64,000 bases of DNA from Labrys miyagiensis (GCF_030160835.1 NZ_BSPC01000015.1:186001-250000); one strand, 5' to 3'. Shown: positions 55,265 to 63,802, numbered from the stretch's first letter. Notes: generated by a model not told the origin, from the letters alone. Program-made: numbers and translations.

Positions 55265-56227
55265 CTACAAGCTGCGACGGATCTCGCGCACGCCGCGGCC
55301 GAGTTTCCGGCGCAGCAGCACGCGCAGCGTCACGCCTTCGGCATAGCCGACTTGGGCGGCGATCTGGTCGACGCTGGCCTGGCTGGTTTCGAGCAGGTGC
55401 ACGGCGCGCTCGATCCGCAGATCCTGGAAATATTCGAGCGGCGATTTGCCCAGCACGTCCTGCATCCGGCGCGCCAGTGTGCGCTTGCTGGTGGCGAGTT
55501 CCGCAGCGGCCTGATCGAGCGAGAAACCCTCGGCCAGACGCTGCCGCGCCCAGTGCTCGAATTTGAGCACCAGCGGATCGGTGTGCACCACGTAACCTGG
55601 GATCGTGTAGGTCGCCTGAGAGGTGCGCATGTCGGCCACCAGATACTTTGCCGTGACGCTGGCCAATTCGGGACTGGCGCGCCGGATCAGGGTCAGCGCC
55701 AGGTCCAGATGGCCGAGCGCCGCGCCGGCGGTGACCACTGCGTTGGATTGCACGATGAGCCGCGTCTCGACCAGCCTCACCTGCGGATAGCGCTGCCGGA
55801 ACAGAGGCGCCAGCCACCACGTGGTGGTGGCCTCTTCGCCGTCGAGCAGGGCCGCTTCCGCCATCACGAACGTTCCGACGCAGGCTGCCGCGGTCAGCGC
55901 ACCGCGCTCCGACCATTTGCGCAGTACCGCTCCGGCTTCGCGCACCTCGCTGCTGCCCAGCGCCTGCACCAGCGGCTCCGGCATGATCCGGTTGATGGCG
56001 GGCATCAGCACGGCATCCGGTGTCGGCGCGCGTAGAGCCGAAGTCACCGGCACGCTCAGGCCTCGCGCGGTTGTGACGGTCTTTCGCAGACCGACGACGC
56101 TCGTCTGGAATCGCAGCGAGGAGATGCCGGTCATTTCCGCCAGCGTATTGGCGAAGCCAAAAGCGTCCAGCACCGCGGCCAGGCCGGTATCCAAAACGCC
56201 GTTGAGGGCGAGGACATGAATATGCAT
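55265..56227 (-). CDS. GlxA-type transcriptional regulator (DJ-1/PfpI plus AraC domains)
   Basis: A 320-residue regulator. The N-terminal DJ-1/PfpI-like domain (residues 1-185) starts HIHVLALNGVLDTGLAAVLDA and contains AACVGTFVMAEAALLDG, the nucleophile-elbow-like region. The AraC helix-turn-helix pair (about residues 225-315) shows AAELATSKRTLARRMQDV and the second helix AQVGYAEGVTLRVLLRR. The ATG at 56227 is chosen; a longer frame upstream has no homology. It is divergent from a GST gene with two repeated operator-like segments between them. Confidence 0.9.
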   Translation of the reverse strand: MHIHVLALNGVLDTGLAAVLDAFGFANTLAEMTGISSLRFQTSVVGLRKTVTTARGLSVPVTSALRAPTPDAVLMPAINRIMPEPLVQALGSSEVREAGAVLRKWSERGALTAAACVGTFVMAEAALLDGEEATTTWWLAPLFRQRYPQVRLVETRLIVQSNAVVTAGAALGHLDLALTLIRRASPELASVTAKYLVADMRTSQATYTIPGYVVHTDPLVLKFEHWARQRLAEGFSLDQAAAELATSKRTLARRMQDVLGKSPLEYFQDLRIERAVHLLETSQASVDQIAAQVGYAEGVTLRVLLRRKLGRGVREIRRSL

Positions 56228-56236
56228 GGCAAATAC

Positions 56237-56377
56237 GATATCAAAATCGACAAGTTTGCCAATACCGCAAGCGCGGCTTCGGTTCTGCCTTGGGCATCGT
56301 GGCTCCAAGGCTCGGGGCAGCCGCGAGCGAGGGACGCATGGCGAAATCGATATCAAAGTTGGCAAGCTTGCCAATAC
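56237..56377. promoter_or_regulatory. Two 29-bp direct repeats with a palindrome between the GlxA-type and GST genes
   Basis: Segments 56237-56265 and 56349-56377 agree at 25 of 29 positions (both begin GATATCAAA and end TTGCCAATAC) with start points 112 bp apart. The second contains a perfect palindrome TTGGCAAGCTTGCCAA (56359-56374); the first has a degenerate version. The first copy lies 10 bp upstream of the regulator start. A binding pair for the AraC-type regulator is the likely explanation. Confidence 0.7.
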
Positions 56378-56474
56378 AGGCTGAGCGCCTCCCCTTGTAG
56401 CGTCCGGACCAGGTGAGCCGGATGCGAATTCACCTGCATCAACCCTGCTGCGGCGCATAAACAGGAAACGATTC

Positions 56475-57110
56475 ATGTCCGACATCACCCTCTGGGGCTT
56501 CGACGGCTCCACCTATGTGCGCACCATCAAGATGCTGCTCGCGGAGAAGGATTTCAGGCAGTTCAAGCAGGTGCAGCTCAATGTCTTGGAAGGTGATCCG
56601 AAAAGGCCCGAGCATCTGGAGCGGCATCCCTTTGGCAAGGTTCCGGTCCTCGACCGGGGCGGGATGCGTATCCTTGAAACCACGGCAATCGCTCGCTACC
56701 TCAACGACGTCCTGCCCGGCAGGTCGCTGATTCCGGCGACGCCCGAGGACCGCGTACGGATGGACATGATCATGGGCATCATCGATTCCTATGCCTATGG
56801 CGCGTTGGTCGGCGGCGTGGCGGCCTTCCATCTGTTCCCGGATTTCGTCGGGGGCAAGAATGAAGCTATGCGCAAGGACGGCATCGAGAATGGCCGCAAG
56901 GCAATTGAACTTGCCATGAAGGCCAAGGGCGCATCGTCCTTCATCGCGGGTGAGCTCAGCCTCGCGGACCTCTACCTCGCACCGATCGCCTTCTATGTCG
57001 CGCTCACGCCGGACCGGGATGTCGTCTTCGACGTCGATGGCTTTGCGGATTGGTGGACGAAGATCCAAGCCTTGCGGAGCTTCAAGGAGACGCAACCGAA
57101 CCTCGGTTGA
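56475..57110 (+). CDS. Glutathione S-transferase family protein
   Basis: A 211-residue cytoplasmic GST. The thioredoxin-like N-terminal domain (1-80) reads ITLWGFDGSTYVRTIKMLLAEK, HPFGKVPVLDRGG with the cis-Pro, and LETTAIARYL (the glutathione-binding E-T/S motif). The all-helical C-terminal domain contains FIAGELSLADLYLAPI, the N-capping box. Ser in GSTYVRT may serve as the catalytic hydroxyl. It is divergent from the GlxA-type regulator, which likely controls it. The substrate is unknown. Confidence 0.92.
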   Translation: MSDITLWGFDGSTYVRTIKMLLAEKDFRQFKQVQLNVLEGDPKRPEHLERHPFGKVPVLDRGGMRILETTAIARYLNDVLPGRSLIPATPEDRVRMDMIMGIIDSYAYGALVGGVAAFHLFPDFVGGKNEAMRKDGIENGRKAIELAMKAKGASSFIAGELSLADLYLAPIAFYVALTPDRDVVFDVDGFADWWTKIQALRSFKETQPNLG

Positions 57111-57530
57111 GGGGAACTCCGGCTGTCAGGCGGAACACGCCGGTCTCCCGGAAAAGGCTCTCGCCGGTTGCGGAGGGCCGAGCGGCTGTTCGCGCGTTAC
57201 TTAGAAGATTTTGCGCGGGCTCTTGAAAGGGCCGGAGCTGATTCCGGGGCGGCGACATCGCGCGCAGGAGATGGGCGGTACTCGGTATTTGAGTATTGAG
57301 TAGGGTGTTTGAGTTGAGAAATCAGCATAACGCGTCAGATTAGGAGCACATTGCGTTTGAATACATAGTCATCGTTCTGATATTCGATGAAATTAAAGTA
57401 AATATAGCGATTCGTCTTCGTAATAAATCCTCGATGTATCGGAATATGTACCTAACATATTGGTACGCCACAGGATAATTATTTTCTTTTAGGGAATCTA
57501 TCCTGAAGTCATGAGAGAGCGGAGTTAATA
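57111..57530. other. AT-richer intergenic region of 420 bp upstream of the PEBP gene
   Basis: From about 57290 the sequence is notably AT-rich compared with the rest of the window (for example ATTAAAGTAAATATAG). No gene is seen. It includes short repeats of TTGAGT (57285-57315). The PEBP gene's Shine-Dalgarno (GGAG) is at the right end. The composition suggests foreign origin or a strong promoter region. Confidence 0.5.
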
Positions 57531-58148
57531 ATGTCAGCTGTCAAGAAAATCGCGACCGTGCTCGCCACCTTGCCATTGGCCTGCGGGGCGCTTGCGCAGG
57601 CCGCATATGCCGGTGCGGCGACGTTTACGGTGTCCAGTCCCGACTTGTCGTCGGGACGCTTCGACAAGAAATTCATCCTGAACGGCTTCGGCTGCACGGG
57701 ATCGAACGTCTCCCCAGCGATCGAGTGGTCCAATGTTCCCGAAGGGACGAAGTCGCTCGCATTGCAGGTCCTAGACCCGGACGCGCCGACCGGGAGCGGG
57801 TTTTGGCATTGGGCCGTCTACAACATCCCGGCCACTGCCCCAGGGTTGCCGCAGGGCGCTGGCAATACGCCCAGCAGCCTGCCTGCCCCTGCCTTCGGCG
57901 GCGCCAACGATTTCCTGGATACGGGAGCTACTGGCGGAAACGGCAACTACGGCGGCCCGTGTCCTCCGGTTGGCGACATTGCGCACCACTTCGTGTTCAC
58001 GCTCTACGCGCTATCGGTCGCCGACGTAGAGGCCGTCAGCGGGATTCCCAAATCGGGTTCTCCCGCGTTGCATTCGTTTATTCTGAACAAGGGCCTGGGC
58101 GACAAGATCCTCGGCAAGGCCAGTTTTGTAGCAACCTTCGGTCGTTAG
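57531..58148 (+). CDS. Secreted YbhB/YbcL (PEBP, Raf-kinase-inhibitor-like) protein
   Basis: A 205-residue phosphatidylethanolamine-binding-protein family member. A signal peptide covers residues 1-27 (KKIATVLATLPLACGALAQAAYA), so it is periplasmic. Family motifs are FTVSSPDLSSG, NVSPAIEWSNVPEGTKSLAL, VLDPDAPTGSGFWHWAVYNIP (the D-P-D-A-P and H-W ligand pocket), YGGPCPPVGDIAHHFVFTLYAL and the C-terminal ILGKASFVATFGR. The ligand is unknown in bacteria. The ATG at 57531 has GGAG seven bases upstream. It lies in an AT-richer patch with low codon-bias similarity to the core genes. Confidence 0.9.
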   Translation: MSAVKKIATVLATLPLACGALAQAAYAGAATFTVSSPDLSSGRFDKKFILNGFGCTGSNVSPAIEWSNVPEGTKSLALQVLDPDAPTGSGFWHWAVYNIPATAPGLPQGAGNTPSSLPAPAFGGANDFLDTGATGGNGNYGGPCPPVGDIAHHFVFTLYALSVADVEAVSGIPKSGSPALHSFILNKGLGDKILGKASFVATFGR

Positions 58149-58405
58149 CGCAGTACAGCATGGTCACAGTATAAAACAAGATACATTTCTCAATATAATT
58201 TGAGATTTCGATCTTTTAGTTATCCGTTCGTGACCAATGCATTCAATAATTATGAAAAAATGGAGCAAATTCGATGTCTGAAGAGAATAAAATTGGCCAT
58301 ATGCTTGCCGTCTCGACATTCGCCTGTATGCCGCGCGCAGAAGCGCAGAACGTCAAACCGGAACGCATTCGCGGGGATAGGCCCCAAGTACGAGGACACC
58401 AGACC

Positions 58406-59092
58406 ATGAAACGGCTTCTCGCGCTGACTCTCGTAGCCACGGCGAGCATCGGGCTTGCCACGACGGCTTCAGCGGAGCCGTTGCGCATTCGCGGCACTAT
58501 TGTTGCGACGTCGTCTGACAGCCTCACCGTGCATACAGTAAACGGCAACGTCACCGCGTCGCTCAATGACAAAACGGGATTTGTCTCGGTCGTGCCATCT
58601 AATCTCAACAGCGTTGGCCCCGGCAGTTATCTGGGTGTGGCGAGCAAGGATGGGGGTGGCAGGCGGATCGCACTCTCGGTGATCGTTTTCCCACCCGAGA
58701 TGAAGGGCGCCGCCGAAGGGAATGCCAAGTATGATCCCCTTCCCGACACAACCCTATCTGGCGGCGCGCCTACCGCCAGCAGTATGACCAACGCCAATGT
58801 CAAGGCGATCAGCTCGAACAAGGATGCCCCGCGCGTCAACAGCACTATGACCAACGCCAGCGTCGCGACCGCTACGGCAAAGAGTGACGTAAAGTATGTG
58901 ACGCTCGCCTATAAGGGCGGTGAGCAGAAGGTTCTAATTCCGCCAACGGCACCGGTAGTGGCGTTCGTACCTGGCGCCGCGTCGATCTCCAACACGGGAG
59001 CCCACGCATTCGTGCTCGCTGACAGCACCAACGGCAAGATCACCGCGGGCCTGGTAGCGGTAGGCGCAAACGGGCTGACCCCCCCGTTCTGA
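58406..59092 (+). CDS. Hypothetical periplasmic protein (possibly DUF5666-like)
   Basis: A 228-residue protein with a signal peptide (MKRLLALTLVATASIGLATTASA). After it comes PLRIRGTIVATSSDSLTVHTVNG, resembling DUF5666-like beta-barrel repeats that occur in periplasmic proteins; this is a tentative link. The middle is Ser/Thr/Asn-rich with two near-repeats, MTNANVKAISS and MTNASVATATA. The end (YKGGEQKVLIPPTAPVVAF) is similar to metal-resistance or oxidoreductase-associated proteins. A longer start at 58274 has a Shine-Dalgarno (GGAG) but puts the signal peptide internally, so it is not preferred. The b561 gene follows 37 bp downstream. Confidence 0.7.
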   Translation: MKRLLALTLVATASIGLATTASAEPLRIRGTIVATSSDSLTVHTVNGNVTASLNDKTGFVSVVPSNLNSVGPGSYLGVASKDGGGRRIALSVIVFPPEMKGAAEGNAKYDPLPDTTLSGGAPTASSMTNANVKAISSNKDAPRVNSTMTNASVATATAKSDVKYVTLAYKGGEQKVLIPPTAPVVAFVPGAASISNTGAHAFVLADSTNGKITAGLVAVGANGLTPPF

Positions 59093-59129
59093 CCGGTGCC
59101 AATAGGGCGCTTGGCGTCGGGAGGCGCGC

Positions 59130-59759
59130 GTGTCGAAGATGATTACACACAGACGTCCCGCACATCCCCTGCCTATCCGGATCATGCATTGGATCTGGGC
59201 GCCGACGATCATTTGCATGATGCTCAGCGGTTGGGCGATCTACAATGCCTCGCCGGACCTGCCATTCGTCTTTCCACGCTGGATGACCCTGGGTGGATGG
59301 CTGGCGGGCGGCATCGCCTGGCACATCAGCGTCATGTGGGTGCTGTTCGCTGTCGTGGGCGCGTACCTAATTTACGGCTTCGCAAGCGGCCACTTCCTTC
59401 GCGAATTCTTCCCGCTCAGCCCACGCGCCGTGGTCAAGACCATGATCGCCGCCTTGACCGGGCAGTTGGGACACAACGTGGGTCACTACAACGCCGTGCA
59501 AAAGTTGCTCTACCTGGGCGTGATCGGCTTGCTTGGTGTTCAGATCGCGACCGGCTTCGCGATCTGGAAGCCGGTGCAGCTTGGTTGGCTCACCGACCTG
59601 TTCGGCGGCTTTCCTCTCGCTCGCAACTTCCATCTAGCCGCCATGATCGGCCTCGTGCTGTTCCTCGCCGTCCACCTCACCCTGGTGGTGATCTTTCCCA
59701 ACACGCTAATCGCCATGCTCGCTCCTGTCCCCGCTGAGCCTGAGGATCCGGCGCCATGA
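59130..59759 (+). CDS. Cytochrome b561-type membrane protein (Ni-hydrogenase-b-like)
   Basis: A 209-residue inner-membrane dihaem cytochrome b. Four hydrophobic spans are visible, around residues 20-38 (IMHWIWAPTIICMMLSGW), 60-85, 120-145 and 165-190. Candidate haem-ligand His residues lie in RIMHWIWAP, GGIAWHIS, FHLAAMIG and LAVHLTLVVI. The start is GTG at 59130 with GGGAGG upstream. Its last codons overlap the molybdopterin oxidoreductase gene by four bases, so the two form a pair: a membrane electron carrier and a periplasmic Mo enzyme. Electrons could flow in either direction. Confidence 0.85.
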   Translation: MSKMITHRRPAHPLPIRIMHWIWAPTIICMMLSGWAIYNASPDLPFVFPRWMTLGGWLAGGIAWHISVMWVLFAVVGAYLIYGFASGHFLREFFPLSPRAVVKTMIAALTGQLGHNVGHYNAVQKLLYLGVIGLLGVQIATGFAIWKPVQLGWLTDLFGGFPLARNFHLAAMIGLVLFLAVHLTLVVIFPNTLIAMLAPVPAEPEDPAP

Positions 59760-60523
59760 GCCCTGAGCGAAAGCCGCGCCCGAAGCCGGCGGTCACCCTG
59801 GATGAGATCAAACCTGAACTCGACCGGCTCAGCCGGCGCGGGCTGCTTACGCGCGGCCTGTCGCTGGGCAGTCTGATGATGCTGACCGGTTGTGATCTGT
59901 CGACCCACTCCGGCGTGGATGGAGCCCTCTGGACGATCATGCAGTTCGACGACTGGGTGCAGGCGCAGCTGTTCTCGCCTCTGAGGCTCGCGAGGACCTA
60001 TCCACCGAGCGCCGTGACTAATCCATACCGCTTCAATGCGTTCTACGAGGATTGGCAGGTTCGGGAAACGCCTTCCGATTGGCGGCTCGAATTGTCTGGA
60101 CTGATCGGCGACAAGCGGCCCTGGACCATTGATCAACTGCGGATGCTGCCACTAGAGACGCAGGTGACGCGCCATATCTGCATTGAGGGCTGGAGCCAGA
60201 TAGGCCAGTGGACCGGCATCCCACTACACGCCTTTCTGCGGCGGATTGGCGCCGATCTCAGCGCCCGCTATGTCGCTTTCAAATGCTTCGATGACTATTT
60301 CACCAGCATCGATATGCCTAGCGCCCTACACCCGCAGACCATCCTGGCGTTGGATTTCGTTGGCCAACCGCTCACGCCAGAATGGGGCGCTCCGGTGCGG
60401 CTGCGGATACCCACGAAGCTCGGTTTCAAGAGCGCCAAGAACATCAGCGCCATTGTCGTCACCAACGACTATCCCGGCGGCTATTGGGAGGACCAGGGCT
60501 ACAACTGGTTCAGCGGGTCATAG
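59756..60523 (+). CDS. Molybdopterin-dependent oxidoreductase, sulfite-oxidase fold (YedY/MsrP-like), Tat lipoprotein
   Basis: A 255-residue Mo-cofactor protein. The N-terminus has SRRGLLTRGLSLGSLMMLTGC: a twin-arginine motif followed by a lipobox (LTGC), so Tat export and lipidation are likely. The Mo-pterin domain shows RHICIEGWSQIGQWTGIPL with the Mo-coordinating Cys, YVAFKCFDDYFTSID, LALDFVGQPLTPEWGAPVRL and the end YPGGYWEDQGYNWFSG. The fold matches MsrP, which repairs oxidised methionine, but this protein lacks the usual MsrQ partner and instead has a b561-type gene upstream. The substrate is open. Confidence 0.88.
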   Translation: MSPERKPRPKPAVTLDEIKPELDRLSRRGLLTRGLSLGSLMMLTGCDLSTHSGVDGALWTIMQFDDWVQAQLFSPLRLARTYPPSAVTNPYRFNAFYEDWQVRETPSDWRLELSGLIGDKRPWTIDQLRMLPLETQVTRHICIEGWSQIGQWTGIPLHAFLRRIGADLSARYVAFKCFDDYFTSIDMPSALHPQTILALDFVGQPLTPEWGAPVRLRIPTKLGFKSAKNISAIVVTNDYPGGYWEDQGYNWFSGS

Positions 60524-60609
60524 GGGGCGCTCCCATACGCTTGCCGCTGCTGGACGAGCCGTTGCTGCCGGCAGTCTCATTCGCCGAAACCACAAAGGAG
60601 ACCAATCCC

Positions 60610-61440
60610 ATGAGCACTATCAAAGTCGGTCAGGAAAACTCGCAACCCATCGAGATCTACTACGAGGATCACGGTTGCGGATCGCCTGTCGTGCTCATCC
60701 ACGGCTGGCCATTGAACGGCGACGCGTGGGAGAAGCAGACCGCCGCGCTGCTCGCAGCCGGCCATCGCGTGATCACCTATGACCGCCGCGGCTTCGGCCG
60801 GTCGAGCAAGCCAGGCGTTGGGTACAATTACGATACGTTCGCGGCGGATCTAGACGCCCTGTTGAGCGCATTGGACCTGACCGGCGTCTCGCTGGTCGGG
60901 CATTCAATGGGCACCGGGGAAATCACACGATACATCGGCAAATACGGCACGGGGCGGCTCCACAAGGCCGTGCTGATCGGCACGCTCGGACCCTATCTGG
61001 TCAAGGCACCCGACAATCCGGAAGGCGTCGACCCGAGCGTGTTCGACGGCATTCGCGCCAGCCTCAGGGACGACCGGCCGGCCACAGTGATGGAGTTTCT
61101 GAAGAATTTCTACAGTGTCGGCGGGGCGGATGGAAAGCGGGTCAGCGAGCGCGTCCTTGAAGCCAATTGGGTGGTCGCAATCGGTGCCTCGCCAATCGGC
61201 ACAGTCGCCTGCATCGACGCCTGGATCGAGGATTTTCGCAAGGACATCGCCCGCAACGACCTGCCGACCCTGATCATCCACGGCGATGACGACCGCATCC
61301 TGCCCGCGGAGGTGACGTCGAGACGACAGGCGAAGCTGCTCAAAGACGTGAAGTCCATCGAGATCGATGGAGGTTCCCACGGCATACCCTGGACGCATGC
61401 GGAGGAGATCAACGATGAACTTGTGAAATTCCTCTCATAG
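60610..61440 (+). CDS. Alpha/beta hydrolase, non-haem chloroperoxidase-like
   Basis: A 276-residue cofactor-free alpha/beta hydrolase of the haloperoxidase/esterase class. Motifs are VVLIHGWPLNGDAWEKQ (oxyanion), VITYDRRGFGRSSKP, the nucleophile elbow LVGHSMGTGE, the acid in LIIHGDDDRILP and the His in GGSHGIPWTHAEE. The ATG at 60610 (MSTIKVGQENSQP) matches family starts. It follows the Mo-oxidoreductase gene by 86 bp on the same strand, and an OsmC gene follows. It probably hydrolyses esters or makes peracids; a halogenation role is unlikely in vivo. Confidence 0.9.
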   Translation: MSTIKVGQENSQPIEIYYEDHGCGSPVVLIHGWPLNGDAWEKQTAALLAAGHRVITYDRRGFGRSSKPGVGYNYDTFAADLDALLSALDLTGVSLVGHSMGTGEITRYIGKYGTGRLHKAVLIGTLGPYLVKAPDNPEGVDPSVFDGIRASLRDDRPATVMEFLKNFYSVGGADGKRVSERVLEANWVVAIGASPIGTVACIDAWIEDFRKDIARNDLPTLIIHGDDDRILPAEVTSRRQAKLLKDVKSIEIDGGSHGIPWTHAEEINDELVKFLS

Positions 61441-61489
61441 GCCTCACGACGTTGGTTTTTAGAACGGCAAATAATCAAGGAGAAGTGAC

Positions 61490-61918
61490 ATGATCCGCAA
61501 GGCGAAGGCAGTTTGGCGCGGCACCGGTCGCGATGGCGGCGGCACGGTTTCGACCGAGTCCGGTGCGCTTACAGGGACCCCGTATTCCTTTCGGACCCGT
61601 TTCGAGAACGAGAAGGGCACCAATCCCGAAGAGTTGATCGCGGCTGCCCATGCCGGATGTTTCTCGATGACAATGGCCTTTATCCTGCAAGGCGCCGCCT
61701 ATACGCCGACAGAGCTCGATGTCGACGCCGCCGTCACGATCGAACCGGAGGGCGCGGGGTTTCGCATCAGCCGGTCAGCTCTGACGCTGCGTGCTCAGGT
61801 CCCGAACCTGGATCAAGCCACGTTTGCTCGAATGGTTGGTGACGCTGAGAAGAATTGTCCGGTTTCCAAGGTCCTCAACGCCGCCATTACCGTGGACGCA
61901 ACGTTGATCTCGACCTAG
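61490..61918 (+). CDS. OsmC family peroxiredoxin
   Basis: A 142-residue thiol peroxidase that reduces organic hydroperoxides. The two redox Cys are present: the peroxidatic one in AAHAGCFSMTMAFIL (about residue 58) and the resolving one in DAEKNCPVSKVLNA (about residue 123). EKGTNPEELIAAAHAGCF is the OsmC (rather than Ohr) arrangement. An AAGGAG Shine-Dalgarno precedes the ATG at 61490. With the neighbouring hydrolase and possible methionine-sulfoxide-reductase-like pair, this suggests an oxidative-stress group. Confidence 0.93.
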   Translation: MIRKAKAVWRGTGRDGGGTVSTESGALTGTPYSFRTRFENEKGTNPEELIAAAHAGCFSMTMAFILQGAAYTPTELDVDAAVTIEPEGAGFRISRSALTLRAQVPNLDQATFARMVGDAEKNCPVSKVLNAAITVDATLIST

Positions 61919-62021
61919 AGCGCTTTACTTTCAGATTGAATCACCAAGAATCGCAAAATGCTTTTGATACCAGTAAGTTAATTTCGAAATTCGCTCCTGC
62001 CTGAACGCATTTTACTCTAGC
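61917..62021. repeat. RPE-like palindromic repeat after the OsmC gene
   Basis: TAGAGCGCTTTACTTTCAGA at its left end is mirrored imperfectly by GAACGCATTTTACTCTAG at its right end; the middle has CACCAAGAATCGCAAAATGC. The units resemble repeats seen near 4751-4856 and 27129. The rest of the gap to 62111 shows no gene. Confidence 0.55.
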
Positions 62022-62111
62022 CCACTGCGAGCCGCATGCCACTGAATGCCGGGGTAGAATCCTGCGACTTTCCCCGGGTTTCTCTTCCCTCCAACTCAAC
62101 TCCATCCCACT

Positions 62112-62840
62112 TCAAACATACAGCGCCGCCATCTTCCGCCATGCCCCGGCGCGATGGGCGCGTCCGTCCCAGAAATGAAGCTGGTGACGGATGCTCTTTT
62201 CGTCGAGGAGGCGGCTGAGGTGGCGGTTGTTGTCGAGGAAAGGATCGGCATTTCCGATGACGAGGACGATTTCGAGCTGGCGCAGCTTGTCCAGCCGCCA
62301 GGAGCAGGTGAGGCCGGGCAGGAAATGCGTCGGGGTGTGGAAATAGATATCCTCGTTGTAATAGCCCTCAAACAGGTCTCCGAAACATTCCACCTGCATC
62401 GTCAGGTCATAGCGGCCGGAGAAGGCGACGAGCTTGCGGAAGAGGTGCGGATGCCGGAAAACCAGGCTGGCGGCCTGGAAGGCACCGAGACTGCAGCCCA
62501 GCGCCATAGTGCAATCGTGGGAATTGGTCGAGGCCATCAGCGGCAGCACCTCGTTGAGGATGTAGTCCTCGAAGGCGGCGTGCCGGCGGATGCGATCGGC
62601 CGGATGACGGCCTGCGTCGTAGAAGGTTTCCTGTGCCAGGCCCTCGATGCAATAAAGCTGCAAATATCCGGCGCTGACCTTGTCGGCGAGGCTCGCGACG
62701 ATGTTGAGCCTCTCATATTCCCAGAAGCGCCCGTCCCTTGTCGGAAACATCAGCACCTTTGCTCCGGCATGGCCGAAGATCAGGAGTTCCATGTCCCTGT
62801 GAAGGCGCGGACTGTAGCAGCGCCGATAATCTCGCCTCAT
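62112..62840 (-). CDS. Putative esterase (alpha/beta hydrolase, esterase D-like)
   Basis: A 242-residue alpha/beta hydrolase of the putative-esterase type. Visible parts are LLIFGHAGAKVLMFPTRDGRFWEYE, LQLYCIEGLAQETFYD, the nucleophile elbow ALGCSLGAFQAASL (GCSLG, Ser nucleophile), VLVIGNADPFLDNNRHL (acid) and HFWDGRAHRAGAWRKM (His). No signal peptide. Its ATG overlaps the stop of the upstream esterase gene by four bases, so the two are translationally coupled, and transcription comes from the minus strand. The natural ester is unknown. Confidence 0.85.
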   Translation of the reverse strand: MRRDYRRCYSPRLHRDMELLIFGHAGAKVLMFPTRDGRFWEYERLNIVASLADKVSAGYLQLYCIEGLAQETFYDAGRHPADRIRRHAAFEDYILNEVLPLMASTNSHDCTMALGCSLGAFQAASLVFRHPHLFRKLVAFSGRYDLTMQVECFGDLFEGYYNEDIYFHTPTHFLPGLTCSWRLDKLRQLEIVLVIGNADPFLDNNRHLSRLLDEKSIRHQLHFWDGRAHRAGAWRKMAALYV

Positions 62841-63802
62841 GTCGCCCTGAAGAACCGTCTGACCTTTTCCGTAAGGAGTGCGTGCTGCTCCTCGCAGCCG
62901 GGATAGTCGAAATGACCCGCATCCAGGATGACGGTTTCATGATCGTTTGATGTCGGCAGCGCATTGGCGACCGAAAACTGGCAGGGCGGCGCCACCACCG
63001 GATCGAAGCGGGCAACGGCAAGGAGCATGGGAACCTGAATGCGCGTCGCGGCCGTCGCCGCATCGAAAAGGCCGAGGGTGTTGAGCACGTCCCCATGGGT
63101 CTTCCGATAGTTCTGAACGGAATGGGCGCTGCCGGTGGTAGGCAGGCTCAGCCAGACCGGCATATTGCCGAAGGTCGGCACGATCAGATGGCCACGATCG
63201 ATGCGTTGGTCGAAGGGGAGCGCCAGGGCGCCGATGCCGCCGCCGAAGCTGATGCCACTATAACCGATCCGTCCGTCAAGCTGGGGATAGAGCTTGATCA
63301 GAACAGAGATGGCTACCCAGAGATCCTCGACGCAGCCGCCCAGGATATAGCTCTCCGGCTTGTCGATATCATTGAGCACGTGCCAGGCGGGATCGCTTGA
63401 AATCGGTGGACGGCTGCTGCGCGAGAGCCCACGAAAACAGGGAAACAGCACGGCTGTCTCCTTGACCGGAATGTCGAAATCCGGCTGGTCGCGCCCGCCA
63501 TAGCCATGACCGACGACAAGGCCACGCCTGACCGTTCCCTCTCGCGGCAGCAGCAGCCAGCCGCCGATCCGGAAGCCATCGGTCGAAGTGTAGGCGATAT
63601 CATGGACGTGCCAGTCCGGATGGCTCAATCGGCTTTCGCCCAGCTGCGGCTGCGGATTCACGCCAAGCGCGCCGACATAACGCTCGCGCCAGAAATTGTC
63701 GAAGTGAGGCGGTGCCTGGGGCGGCCTTATCGCACGAAGCTCTGCAAGTCCGAGGCCGTAGGTGGGATCGAAATCATAGGGATGCTCTATCGGGATGCTC
63801 AT
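62837..63802 (-). CDS. Acetyl xylan esterase/cephalosporin C deacetylase family hydrolase
   Basis: A 321-residue carbohydrate-esterase-7-like hydrolase. It begins with a typical PYDFDPTYGLGLAELRAI segment; FDNFWRERY and TSTDGFRIGGWLLLP are family hallmarks. VVGHGYGGRDQ marks the oxyanion strand, GYSGISFGGGIGAL the nucleophile elbow (GISFGG), and ARFDPVVAPPC and DAGHFDYPGCEEQH carry the acid and His. It is the first gene of a two-esterase unit. Both lack signal peptides, so cytoplasmic deacetylation of imported glycosides or similar esters is plausible. Confidence 0.88.
   Translation of the reverse strand: MSIPIEHPYDFDPTYGLGLAELRAIRPPQAPPHFDNFWRERYVGALGVNPQPQLGESRLSHPDWHVHDIAYTSTDGFRIGGWLLLPREGTVRRGLVVGHGYGGRDQPDFDIPVKETAVLFPCFRGLSRSSRPPISSDPAWHVLNDIDKPESYILGGCVEDLWVAISVLIKLYPQLDGRIGYSGISFGGGIGALALPFDQRIDRGHLIVPTFGNMPVWLSLPTTGSAHSVQNYRKTHGDVLNTLGLFDAATAATRIQVPMLLAVARFDPVVAPPCQFSVANALPTSNDHETVILDAGHFDYPGCEEQHALLTEKVRRFFRAT

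Noticed and set aside
58274-58405. 44-codon N-terminal extension of the secreted hypothetical protein
   Set aside because: It has a Shine-Dalgarno, but it would bury the signal peptide at residues 45-67. It may be a small separate ORF remnant instead.
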